The notes beneath the pieces were generated by a model that did no database searches, was not told where the DNA came from, and saw only the letters and a list, made by a program, of their open reading frames with translations. This document shows, piece by piece, positions 17,322-24,276 of a stretch of DNA of 64,000 nt. The stretch is from assembly GCF_025905425.1 (NCBI RefSeq), contig NZ_CP109603.1, forward strand, positions 2,206,001 to 2,270,000, given 5' to 3'. The DNA is from Pseudomonas putida. GTDB taxonomy: Bacteria; Pseudomonadota; Gammaproteobacteria; Pseudomonadales; Pseudomonadaceae. Position 1 is the stretch's first letter. Each line of letters begins with the position of its first letter. The translations under genes were made by a program, and so were the position numbers.

Positions 17322-17630
17322 ATGAAACAGGTAGTTATGGCGCTGGTGCTGGGGTGTGGGGCGGCTGGAATGGTTGGGTGCGCAGAGATGCAGCAACAGG
17401 CCGGATCGCTCCTGGGACAACCGACCCAGCCGCAGCAAGTCGCTATGGAAGGTGGCCAGCCGGTGCAGTCGTTGGGTGGTGGTCAGTCGAGCCAAGGCAC
17501 GGTGCAGAACGCCGTAGCTCAGGAAGGGTCGTCTATGGCGTCGGACATGGCGAAGGAAGCATCCAGCACGCTGAAAAATGAGGTGAGTTCGTCCATCCGC
17601 TCCGCCATCCGTGGTGCTTTCAGCCGCTGA
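17322..17630 (+). CDS. Small lipoprotein
   Basis: 102 aa with a lipoprotein signal ending in GMVGC (lipobox Cys at residue 20) and a Gln/Ser/Gly-rich mature part (EMQQQAGSLLGQPTQPQQV ... QEGSSMASDMAKEASSTLKNEV). AGGAGAAAAGGCAG precedes the ATG. GC-richer than the rest of the element, so it may have a different origin. It is probably a membrane-anchored surface or periplasmic protein; related short lipoproteins on plasmids can act in entry exclusion, but nothing here shows that. Confidence 0.7.
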   Translation: MKQVVMALVLGCGAAGMVGCAEMQQQAGSLLGQPTQPQQVAMEGGQPVQSLGGGQSSQGTVQNAVAQEGSSMASDMAKEASSTLKNEVSSSIRSAIRGAFSR

Positions 17631-17638
17631 TAAATAAG

Positions 17639-17661
17639 AAGCCCCTCATGGGGGCTTTTTT
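17639..17661 (+). terminator. Intrinsic terminator after the lipoprotein gene
   Basis: AAGCCCC TCATG GGGGCTT followed by a T-run; canonical. Confidence 0.85.
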
Positions 17662-17677
17662 GCTGGGGTGCTGATAA

Positions 17678-18040
17678 ATGAAGCAAGACGAAAATGGGCT
17701 ATATGTAGCTAATGATGGTTCAAAGCATAGAACCGACTATCACGCTTTTAAGCATGATGAAGAGGCTTATAGAGCAGCATTAAATCATGGACTTAAACCG
17801 GCTGACTTGAACGGGAAGCTGGCGCAGATTGTAACGCTACTCTTCTTTTTCTTTGCAGGAATATTTTTTTGGGATAACAAATCCTACTTTTCAGCTTTGC
17901 TAATGGTCCCGATAGGTTTGACTGCAATGATGCTTGTGGATTGGTGCCTTAAGCGCATCCATCCTTTTTTGAGATTTTTGATACTACTTTTTTGTGTGTG
18001 GTTCGCTCTATACGCTGGCAATGGTGGGTGGTGGCGATGA
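17678..18040 (+). CDS. Small membrane protein, coupled to the next gene
   Basis: 120 aa. A hydrophilic N terminus of about 45 residues (YVANDGSKHRTDYHAFKHD) is followed by three membrane segments (about 48-66, 70-90 and 97-115). Its TGA overlaps the ATG of the next gene (ATGA at 18037-18040), so the two are translationally coupled and may act together. Not recognised. Confidence 0.6.
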   Translation: MKQDENGLYVANDGSKHRTDYHAFKHDEEAYRAALNHGLKPADLNGKLAQIVTLLFFFFAGIFFWDNKSYFSALLMVPIGLTAMMLVDWCLKRIHPFLRFLILLFCVWFALYAGNGGWWR

Positions 18041-18570
18041 AAATTTTTATTGTGCTACTGGGGTTAGGCTTGGCAAGCCAAAGCTATGCAGCCTGCCAAG
18101 ATAGATATTATTACTATCGACCAGCTCTAAGTATGACGAATATCAAAGGCTGGCAAGTCTACGATGACAAAGGCTTTATAGGGAGTCGAGAACATTCCGA
18201 CATTGAGCGAATGGTCAATGAATGTGGTTCCCCTGCCAATGGCAGTAAATATAACGTTCAAACAATAGTGAACATAGTGGTTCCAGCTAATTTCTATCAG
18301 CTTAGAAAACCACTGTTTGGCTATCCAAATATTCGTCTTCCCAACGGTGTTAACGGTGGGCAAGGAGTGTATCTGGACATACGACAGCGGCCAGGGTTTT
18401 CCAGTATTCAGGCCCAGCATTCCGGCGAAGTGCGAAAGAATGGCAGCGTGGGGCTGGTGCAAGTCTATTTGGTTCGTGATGGCCTGGACGATTTGAAAAA
18501 CCCTGAATGGTTTTATAAAAACCACTCCTACCTAACGGGGAAGGGATATAGCTACACCACATTTAAATAA
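18037..18570 (+). CDS. Exported protein of unknown function
   Basis: 177 aa from the ATG that overlaps the preceding stop. Signal peptide MKIFIVLLGLGLASQSYA with Cys just after the cleavage site (ACQDRYYYYRP) and one further Cys (VNECGSPANG), so a disulfide is possible. The mature protein is Tyr-rich and compact, with no recognisable domain. It is predicted periplasmic or secreted. Upstream in-frame codons exist but belong to the 120-aa gene in another frame. Confidence 0.65.
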   Translation: MKIFIVLLGLGLASQSYAACQDRYYYYRPALSMTNIKGWQVYDDKGFIGSREHSDIERMVNECGSPANGSKYNVQTIVNIVVPANFYQLRKPLFGYPNIRLPNGVNGGQGVYLDIRQRPGFSSIQAQHSGEVRKNGSVGLVQVYLVRDGLDDLKNPEWFYKNHSYLTGKGYSYTTFK

Positions 18571-18601
18571 ACTTGCTTTTAGTTAAGCAAAAGTTACGAT
18601 A

Positions 18602-18802
18602 ATGAAAAAGGTATATACAATGAAAAAAATCGCTATAACAATATTCGCTCTGTGTGCTTTCGCCACCTCGGGAGCATTTGCCGAAAGTAATGGGAGCGGG
18701 AACCCGAACAATGCAGGAGGTAGCGTTGTAAAAATCACAAAACCACCTTATTTTGTTTGGAAAGACGGCAAGCTGATAAGAAACCCGCAAGCTCAGAATT
18801 AA
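18602..18802 (+). CDS. Small exported peptide
   Basis: 66 aa from 18602 or 60 aa from the ATG at 18620 (MKKIAITIFALCAFATSGAFA is the signal peptide in the shorter form). Mature part is about 40 residues, Gly/Asn-rich then basic (NGSGNPNNAGGSVVKITKPPYF). No Cys in the mature peptide. It is possibly a secreted peptide or pilus-associated factor; function unknown. A hairpin with a T-run follows at about 18832-18866. Confidence 0.6.
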   Translation: MKKVYTMKKIAITIFALCAFATSGAFAESNGSGNPNNAGGSVVKITKPPYFVWKDGKLIRNPQAQN

Positions 18803-18831
18803 AAATATTTCCAATACATAGATGTAATTGA

Positions 18832-18866
18832 AAGGCGCCTCACTCTACAGGTAGAGGTGCTTTTTT
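18832..18866 (+). terminator. Intrinsic terminator
   Basis: GCGCCTC and TAC pair with GTA and GAGGTGC around a short loop, followed by TTTTTT (ends about 18866). Confidence 0.6.
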
Positions 18867-18968
18867 ATGAGGCACTATCAATATATTCGTAAATGGTATT
18901 TTTTCAGCGTTGCACTCACTTGAAAAGTTAGGGTGGTAAGTGTTAGCATGTGAAAAAGGATATATATA

Positions 18969-19097
18969 ATGATGACATCTCTAAAAGCTTTGAGAAACAA
19001 ATACAAAGAAGAAGCACACCCGAAAGCAATGTTTGAACAGACTCGAGAGGAGCTAAAACAAATGGTGCTCAAGAACGCCGCCGCCAAAAAGAAATAA
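18969..19097 (+). CDS. Very short basic protein (42 aa)
   Basis: ATG at 18969, AAGGA eight bases upstream, stop at 19095-19097. The product is a highly charged helical peptide, MMTSLKALRNKYKEE then FEQTREELKQMVLKNAAAKKK. The ribosome-binding site is among the best in the element's cargo region. A 15-base upstream motif, TAAGTGTTAGCATGT (18937-18951), recurs with one mismatch ahead of the pilin gene (13800-13814), suggesting a shared promoter element. Confidence 0.45.
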   Translation: MMTSLKALRNKYKEEAHPKAMFEQTREELKQMVLKNAAAKKK

Positions 19098-19199
19098 TCA
19101 GGGTTTAAGTATGCTCATAGCAGAAGGAGTTACATTGACGTAGAGATTCTTTTGTTTTTTTTGCGTGATACAATTTACGTATACGCAAATAATTAAAAA

Positions 19200-20603
19200 A
19201 TGAAAAACCTGAAATATTTCCTTCCTGTATTTTTACTTTTCTTACTCCCTCACGCTTCTGCAGATGGTGGTTTTTGGTGGATTACCTGCACCAAAACGGC
19301 TGCTTGCCCAACTGGACAGACGGGGCTGATTACCTATCAAGCAACGGTTAACGGCAATGCATTCAACTGCAACTCTGGCGGTATTTACTGGGGGAACCCT
19401 GTAAGTAATACATGCAAAGTAGTAGCACCTGTATACCAATCCACAAAAACTGAGAGTAAATCGCTCAGTTGCCCGGCAGCGCAACCAAGCGGGACATGGA
19501 CGCAAAGCAGAACCTACGAGCTATGGTCTGATGGGAGCAAAAAGAACTATTCATCTTGGAAGGATGTTAAAAAGACATGTGCAGCCGTAAAGCAGAGCAC
19601 TCAGACCGAGAATAGGAATGTGGCTTGTGCAATTGGAGAGACTGGATCAATCCAACAGAAACGGACCTATGAGGTTTGGAGCGATGCCACTAAAAGAAAT
19701 TATTCTGGCTGGGTGAATGTTTCCAGCACTTGCAAGCCTATCCCCTCTGAGACAATCGAAACAAAGGATGGTGTTCAGGAGGAAAGCTGCGATTCTTATT
19801 ATGGAGTTGCGCAAGGAACCTATTCAGGGACAGTATATAAGCACGGAACTTACACAACGACATACAGCGCTACTGCAAAAACAACCGACACTAAATTTCA
19901 ATTTGAGATCACGAACGTAGATTTTGAGTCATGCGTCGCACAAATCACTGACGTTATACAAGAGACAGATGAGTTAGCATGCGCAGCGGGGCAGACAGGG
20001 AGCATTCAACGATACAGGATTAAAGCAACAAATTCCCAAGGTCAAATCAGCTACCCTTACGGGAGTCAGTGGGTAGTTAGCAATAATAACTGTGCTTCTA
20101 TTCAGGTCGATAATCAGCCTACGGTTGATGCAGGTGCTACACCTAATGGTTTATTAAGCAATATCTCTGTTACCTCGTCCAGCCTGCAAAATGGAGAATC
20201 ATTCTCCAAGTATCTCAATAGCCTTGCTACATCCAATTGGGCTGCAAATGAACGCCATAAACTCACCGTAAACATAGACGACATGAGTAGTGGTGCATAT
20301 AGTCCTGCTAAGATTGGCGCGTTGATTGCTAAGTTTCAGTCAGTAGTTGGCACTGAGAATGCTGAGGTGGAGATTTCTCTACCAATAGCAATAGATAAAT
20401 ATTTGGGCGCTGGAGAGATCACAGCTGCCGCTGTGGCAGCAAAATCAGTGATTTTGAAAGACGTAACGTTCGATGGCACATCTGCTATAGTTAATTATTA
20501 CAAGGTGAGTGATTTGCAGACGAGGCCACCAACCAAGAAAAGCACGGTTATTAGCGTAATTCCAATTGGCTTGGGACTTACTGGCATAACTTCCAGTCGT
20601 TAA
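19200..20603 (+). CDS. Exported Cys-repeat protein, possible pilus-tip or adhesin protein
   Basis: 467 aa with a signal peptide (1-21, HASA-DGG). The N-terminal 300 residues hold about four repeats bounded by Cys pairs (about 36-72, 91-127, 143-178, 261-298). Repeats 2 and 3 share the pattern RTYE-WSD--K-NYS-W----TC, and three begin C-GQTG or C-GETG. The C-terminal ~160 residues are Cys-free and Ser/Ala-rich, with a hydrophobic end (VISVIPIGLGLTGI). It is the largest cargo gene. Repeats of this kind occur in surface and tip proteins; a link to the element's pilin is inferred. The start lacks a Shine-Dalgarno; TACAAT lies about 35 bp upstream. Confidence 0.65.
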   Translation: MKNLKYFLPVFLLFLLPHASADGGFWWITCTKTAACPTGQTGLITYQATVNGNAFNCNSGGIYWGNPVSNTCKVVAPVYQSTKTESKSLSCPAAQPSGTWTQSRTYELWSDGSKKNYSSWKDVKKTCAAVKQSTQTENRNVACAIGETGSIQQKRTYEVWSDATKRNYSGWVNVSSTCKPIPSETIETKDGVQEESCDSYYGVAQGTYSGTVYKHGTYTTTYSATAKTTDTKFQFEITNVDFESCVAQITDVIQETDELACAAGQTGSIQRYRIKATNSQGQISYPYGSQWVVSNNNCASIQVDNQPTVDAGATPNGLLSNISVTSSSLQNGESFSKYLNSLATSNWAANERHKLTVNIDDMSSGAYSPAKIGALIAKFQSVVGTENAEVEISLPIAIDKYLGAGEITAAAVAAKSVILKDVTFDGTSAIVNYYKVSDLQTRPPTKKSTVISVIPIGLGLTGITSSR

Positions 20604-20615
20604 GTATTCAATCCG

Positions 20616-20641
20616 AAAATCCACCTTATAGGTGGTTTTTC
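20616..20641. terminator. Bidirectional terminator between convergent genes
   Basis: AAAATCCACC TTATA GGTGG TTTTT; A-run and T-run on opposite sides serve the Cys-repeat gene (+) and the relaxase-like gene (-). Confidence 0.75.
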
Positions 20642-20642
20642 A

Positions 20643-22310
20643 TTATCTTGGCCTGATGATCTTTCGTCGTATCTCCTTTGCAGACGGTAGGTCTGGGATT
20701 CTTTTACCATATAAGTCAATTTGCCCTAACTGTGCGTCTACATTGGCTTCTGCCTCTTTTGTAAATTGTTTATCTTCTGATTCGTCATTTTCTACTACTC
20801 GCTCATAAGCTTTTCTCGCTCGCTCCAGATATTTTTCCTGAATATCTTGGCGTCGAGCGGCGAACGTTTCTTCAATCCAGCTTGTGATGCCATCTATCAA
20901 ATCAGAAAGATTGGTTCTGAATAGCTTTAATTCGGCTTTTATCTTGGCATGGGCTACAAGATCTCTATCATGTTTTACACGATCCTTATCTATAACGTCC
21001 TTGTAATGCTCTGATTTGCGACGGTAAGCGTCTGCCTGCTCGTATTCCTCTGCTGTGGCCTCCATAGCCATCCTGTGGCGCTCCGTGGCATCTTCCGCCT
21101 TGCTGAGCTGAGTGGCGACATATCGTTTAGCCTTCTGTGTGTATTCTTGGGCTTTCTGTGCATTCTCCTTTGCCTGCCCAGCCTCCTGCTTCGCCAACTG
21201 GGCTTTTCTAACAGCCTCGTCTCTTTGTTCCTTGGCGAGTGTGTAGAGGTTAAAGGCACGTTCCGATTTTGGTTTTTTTGCCTCTCCGTTGATGTAGCGG
21301 AGTGTGTTCATGTGCCCCTCGGTCTTTTCGTGTTTTTTTGCATAGTAAGGGGTGTTTTTCAATAGTCTATTATTTGTATAGGCATAAAACATATCCTGCA
21401 AATACCCAAACAGTAATTGAGACTCCAAAAAATCAGGCTTCTCGCCAATCAGTTCTGTTCCTGGGCGATGCTTTTTCAGATAGGAATTAACTTGATTGAT
21501 CTGCGTTTCGCGCAGGTCGTAACGCCCGGTTTTACTGTTCTTTGTTGAAATGAATAAATGCGGATGGTCGCTATGATCTTTTAGATCAACGTCTTCATCA
21601 CCGTGCAAAACAATGAAGTGAATAGGGTATTCAGGAAACACCTGCTGGTAAAAATCTTTGATTAAGTCAATTCGACCTGCTGCGCTAACCCCTGAAACTT
21701 CATTTTTAGAAGGAAACTTGAAAAAAGCTTCTTGAATAACAGCCTGATTTTTCTTGATGAGTGGATTAGGGCCAAGCTCAATCTCGTTATGGCAGTCGAG
21801 AAACTGCTTTGCAGTGTCGAGCTTCTGGCTTTTACGCTTAATATCGAATTGATCAAGGTCGGACAACAGCTGTTCAGTGTCAGCGGTGCCTGATACGTTC
21901 AGGATATTCTGAAAGGCAAGAATGCTTCCTTCGTCCGTTTCTTTTTTACTGGCATTTTTGACTTTATTTTTGAGCTTTGTGCGCGCTTCCAATAATTCGG
22001 CCCTGTTGTTCTTAACCAGTGCTGGCGCTTCCGATTCATTGGTTATTTTCGCAAGAAGAGATTCCCTTTGTTCTTTCGGATAGTCGTTTAATTTTATCGT
22101 GCCGATTTCTGGTAGCCAGATTAAATTTAAATGAGATTGTTCATCGAACCATTCCAGCTTCTTGGGCTGGCTTGCGGGAATGCGCAGAGAGTGGCGCAGG
22201 CTCTTGAACAATTGACGGCGACCGCCATGTCCATTTGTTGATTTTTTCTTGATTTCATTCGTGTAGTTCAAGGTTTTGAAAATCATCGAAGTTATTTTTT
22301 TGCCATTCAT
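20643..22310 (-). CDS. Relaxase-like mobilization protein
   Basis: 555 aa from the ATG at 22310, which has GAGGA at good spacing; a GTG 12 codons upstream is less likely. A histidine cluster at about residues 230-255 (HFIVLHGDEDVDLKDHSDHP followed by HLFIS) matches the metal-binding H-D...HPH motif III of MOB-type relaxases. From about 350 the protein is a long charged coiled coil (EQRDEAVRKAQLAKQEAGQA, AEDATERHRMAMEATAEEYE). Such proteins nick at oriT and pilot DNA to a conjugation channel. The palindrome-rich region directly upstream is a good oriT candidate. Catalytic Tyr and MOB class are not resolved. Confidence 0.65.
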   Translation of the reverse strand: MNGKKITSMIFKTLNYTNEIKKKSTNGHGGRRQLFKSLRHSLRIPASQPKKLEWFDEQSHLNLIWLPEIGTIKLNDYPKEQRESLLAKITNESEAPALVKNNRAELLEARTKLKNKVKNASKKETDEGSILAFQNILNVSGTADTEQLLSDLDQFDIKRKSQKLDTAKQFLDCHNEIELGPNPLIKKNQAVIQEAFFKFPSKNEVSGVSAAGRIDLIKDFYQQVFPEYPIHFIVLHGDEDVDLKDHSDHPHLFISTKNSKTGRYDLRETQINQVNSYLKKHRPGTELIGEKPDFLESQLLFGYLQDMFYAYTNNRLLKNTPYYAKKHEKTEGHMNTLRYINGEAKKPKSERAFNLYTLAKEQRDEAVRKAQLAKQEAGQAKENAQKAQEYTQKAKRYVATQLSKAEDATERHRMAMEATAEEYEQADAYRRKSEHYKDVIDKDRVKHDRDLVAHAKIKAELKLFRTNLSDLIDGITSWIEETFAARRQDIQEKYLERARKAYERVVENDESEDKQFTKEAEANVDAQLGQIDLYGKRIPDLPSAKEIRRKIIRPR

Positions 22311-22385
22311 TTTGTCCTCATGTTGATAGTTAATTTTTAAGTCCACACTGTTTTTGCTTCTGCCCTTCCGGCCAGGAACCCGTGC

Positions 22386-22434
22386 TTACTACCGCAAGCG
22401 AAGCGTCTTAACGAAGTTAAGTGTGGTGGTAAGC
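22386..22434. other. Candidate oriT: nested inverted repeats
   Basis: CTTACTACC and GGTGGTAAG (allowing a G:T) bracket an inner palindrome CTTAACGAAGTTAAG at 22408-22422. It lies about 75 bp upstream of the relaxase-like start, the usual place for an oriT. Role inferred. Confidence 0.45.
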
Positions 22435-22494
22435 CCAACGGGTTAAAAGAAGCCCTACTTAAATATTAGCATTTGGATCAATGCTTTTGCTCTT

Positions 22495-22577
22495 AGCCGG
22501 ATTTGTCCGGCTGGCCCTGACTTGTTAGGGCCTGCTTTTGGTGCTGGATTTGTCCAGCGCCGTCACGCATAGCGTGA
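22495..22577. repeat. Row of four adjacent hairpins
   Basis: AGCCGGA-TTTG-TCCGGCT (22495-22512), GGCCCT-N8-AGGGCC (22513-22532), GCTGGA-TTTG-TCCAGC (22543-22558) and TCACGC-ATA-GCGTGA (22563-22577). The first and third share a GGATTTGTCC core. They lie in the 350-bp spacer between the divergent relaxase-like and EAL genes and are not terminators (no T-run). Confidence 0.75.
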
Positions 22578-22661
22578 TGGTGGAAAAATGCACGTAGAGA
22601 CCCTATGCAACCCCACAGAGATGTGGCATAAGACGGAAATAGGGAATCACGGGTGGTGCGC

Positions 22662-24212
22662 ATGAAAAAGCTCGAAAAAAGCACTCTGTGCTATTTAGCT
22701 GGATGCATGACTGTTGGAGTGCTGTTCTCGTTTGGAGTATCACAGTTTCTATGGTTGATTAGTGCAGACAACAGAATAGAATCCTACGCTAACGTTGTGC
22801 TAAACCATGCGGAAACGGTTGCAGAAAACCTTACCGCTGCACTTGATGAACTAAACAAAGCATCTGAACAATCTTGCGGACCGTCAGACCTGGACGCTCT
22901 AAAAAGAGTCACCTATGAATATCGCTTTGTAAAAGATGCTGGACGAATCGAAAATAAAACCATTAACTGCTCTGCTATGTGGGGGTTAATCCCCTCATTT
23001 CGATTGGTTGGTGATGGTAGAGTTACCAGAAACAATGTTCAACTTTGGGGTGGCGTTTCAAGTTATTTCCCCAGCTCAGTAAAAATTGATATTTCAGCAA
23101 AAGGAAACTCATTCGTTGTTACATCACCCACCGCATTTGCACCTTTTGAATCTCCGTCAGTGGAATTAAATTCATCTATTGTATCTCGTGATGGTAAAAC
23201 CATCATGCGCACATTCGGTGATTCTCATCAAGGTAATATGCTAACCAGCGCATTCGCAAGGCTGTGTTCTGAAAAATACGACATCTGTGTTAGCTCGAAT
23301 ATTCAAGCCAATATTTTCATGGCCAATAAACCTGGCCTTCTCTTGTTTATTGCATTGATTGGGTGCTCATTGGGCTTGTTAGTTTTCTATGCTGCCCACC
23401 AATACCGAAGGGTTAGGGATTCACTTTCCTACCGTTTGAAATATGCCATTAAAAACGGATTAATATCAACTGCATATCAGCCGATTGTTCATGGCATTAA
23501 TGGCAAGGTTTCCGGTTTCGAGGTTTTGGCACGTTGGCATGATAGGAAATTCGGCTCAGTCCCTCCAAATGTTTTTATCCAAAAGGCAGAGGATCTTGGT
23601 CTGCAAGAAAATCTGAGTAAACTCATTGTTAATAAAGCATTGGAAGAATGCTCGAAAGGCTTGGCTTGCAATCCTGATATATATTTGAGCTTTAATATTG
23701 AAACCAAAGACCTTTTAGGTGGTGATCTTGTTAGGCATATCTCAGATACAGCTAAAACCCACGGAGTATTAGCAAGTCAGATTGCAATTGAAATCCTTGA
23801 AGGTGCAACGGGTGAAATTAGTAAAATTGAAGAAAAAATTGAACATCTTCGACTGTGTGGCCATAAGGTATTAATTGATGATTTTGGCTCGGGCTATTCA
23901 AGTCTTTCTTATTTGGCAAAACTCAATGTTGACGTTATAAAAATTGATAAATCGTTCACGCAAGCTGCTGGAACAAACTCTCCGGCAGCAATAGTTCTGC
24001 AAAAAATTTACGAAATAGCAAAAGCCTTGGATACTCAAATTGTTTTTGAAGGTGTAGAAACGGAAACACAAAAAAAGGCAATTCTGGATTTTTGCCCTGA
24101 CGCACTTGTTCAAGGATGGTTATTTAGCAAGGCATTGCCAATAAATGAACTTACAGAGAAAGTAAAATCACAAGCTGCTCGAGGCAAGGCAATGAACTTT
24201 GCGCATGATTGA
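22662..24212 (+). CDS. CSS-motif EAL c-di-GMP phosphodiesterase
   Basis: 516 aa from the ATG at 22662 (GGGTGG upstream). TM1 about 10-32, periplasmic CSS-like sensor domain about 33-225 with Cys residues (SCGPSD, INCSAMWG, LCSEKYDICVSS), TM2 about 226-250, then a full EAL domain: FEVLARW for the E-A-L loop, NIETKDL, EILEG, IDDFGSGYSSLSYL, VIKIDKSF, FEGVETE and QGWLFSKALP. All metal- and substrate-binding residues seem present, so it should hydrolyse c-di-GMP, regulated by disulfide state as in other CSS proteins. This could shift the host's pilus, adhesion and curli state. Convergent with the recombinase gene. Confidence 0.88.
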   Translation: MKKLEKSTLCYLAGCMTVGVLFSFGVSQFLWLISADNRIESYANVVLNHAETVAENLTAALDELNKASEQSCGPSDLDALKRVTYEYRFVKDAGRIENKTINCSAMWGLIPSFRLVGDGRVTRNNVQLWGGVSSYFPSSVKIDISAKGNSFVVTSPTAFAPFESPSVELNSSIVSRDGKTIMRTFGDSHQGNMLTSAFARLCSEKYDICVSSNIQANIFMANKPGLLLFIALIGCSLGLLVFYAAHQYRRVRDSLSYRLKYAIKNGLISTAYQPIVHGINGKVSGFEVLARWHDRKFGSVPPNVFIQKAEDLGLQENLSKLIVNKALEECSKGLACNPDIYLSFNIETKDLLGGDLVRHISDTAKTHGVLASQIAIEILEGATGEISKIEEKIEHLRLCGHKVLIDDFGSGYSSLSYLAKLNVDVIKIDKSFTQAAGTNSPAAIVLQKIYEIAKALDTQIVFEGVETETQKKAILDFCPDALVQGWLFSKALPINELTEKVKSQAARGKAMNFAHD

Positions 24213-24222
24213 TTTTTATCAA

Positions 24223-24267
24223 AGCCCTAAAAGGTGCCCAATCTCTGATTGGGTGCGTTTTAGGGCT
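24223..24267. terminator. Long hairpin between convergent EAL and recombinase genes
   Basis: AGCCCTAAAA (24223) pairs with TTTTAGGGCT (24258), continued inward by GGTGCCCAATC/GATTGGGTGCG with one mismatch around a TCT loop: a 21-pair stem. Neither side has a strong T-run. Confidence 0.65.
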
Positions 24268-24276
24268 GATAGCGGT

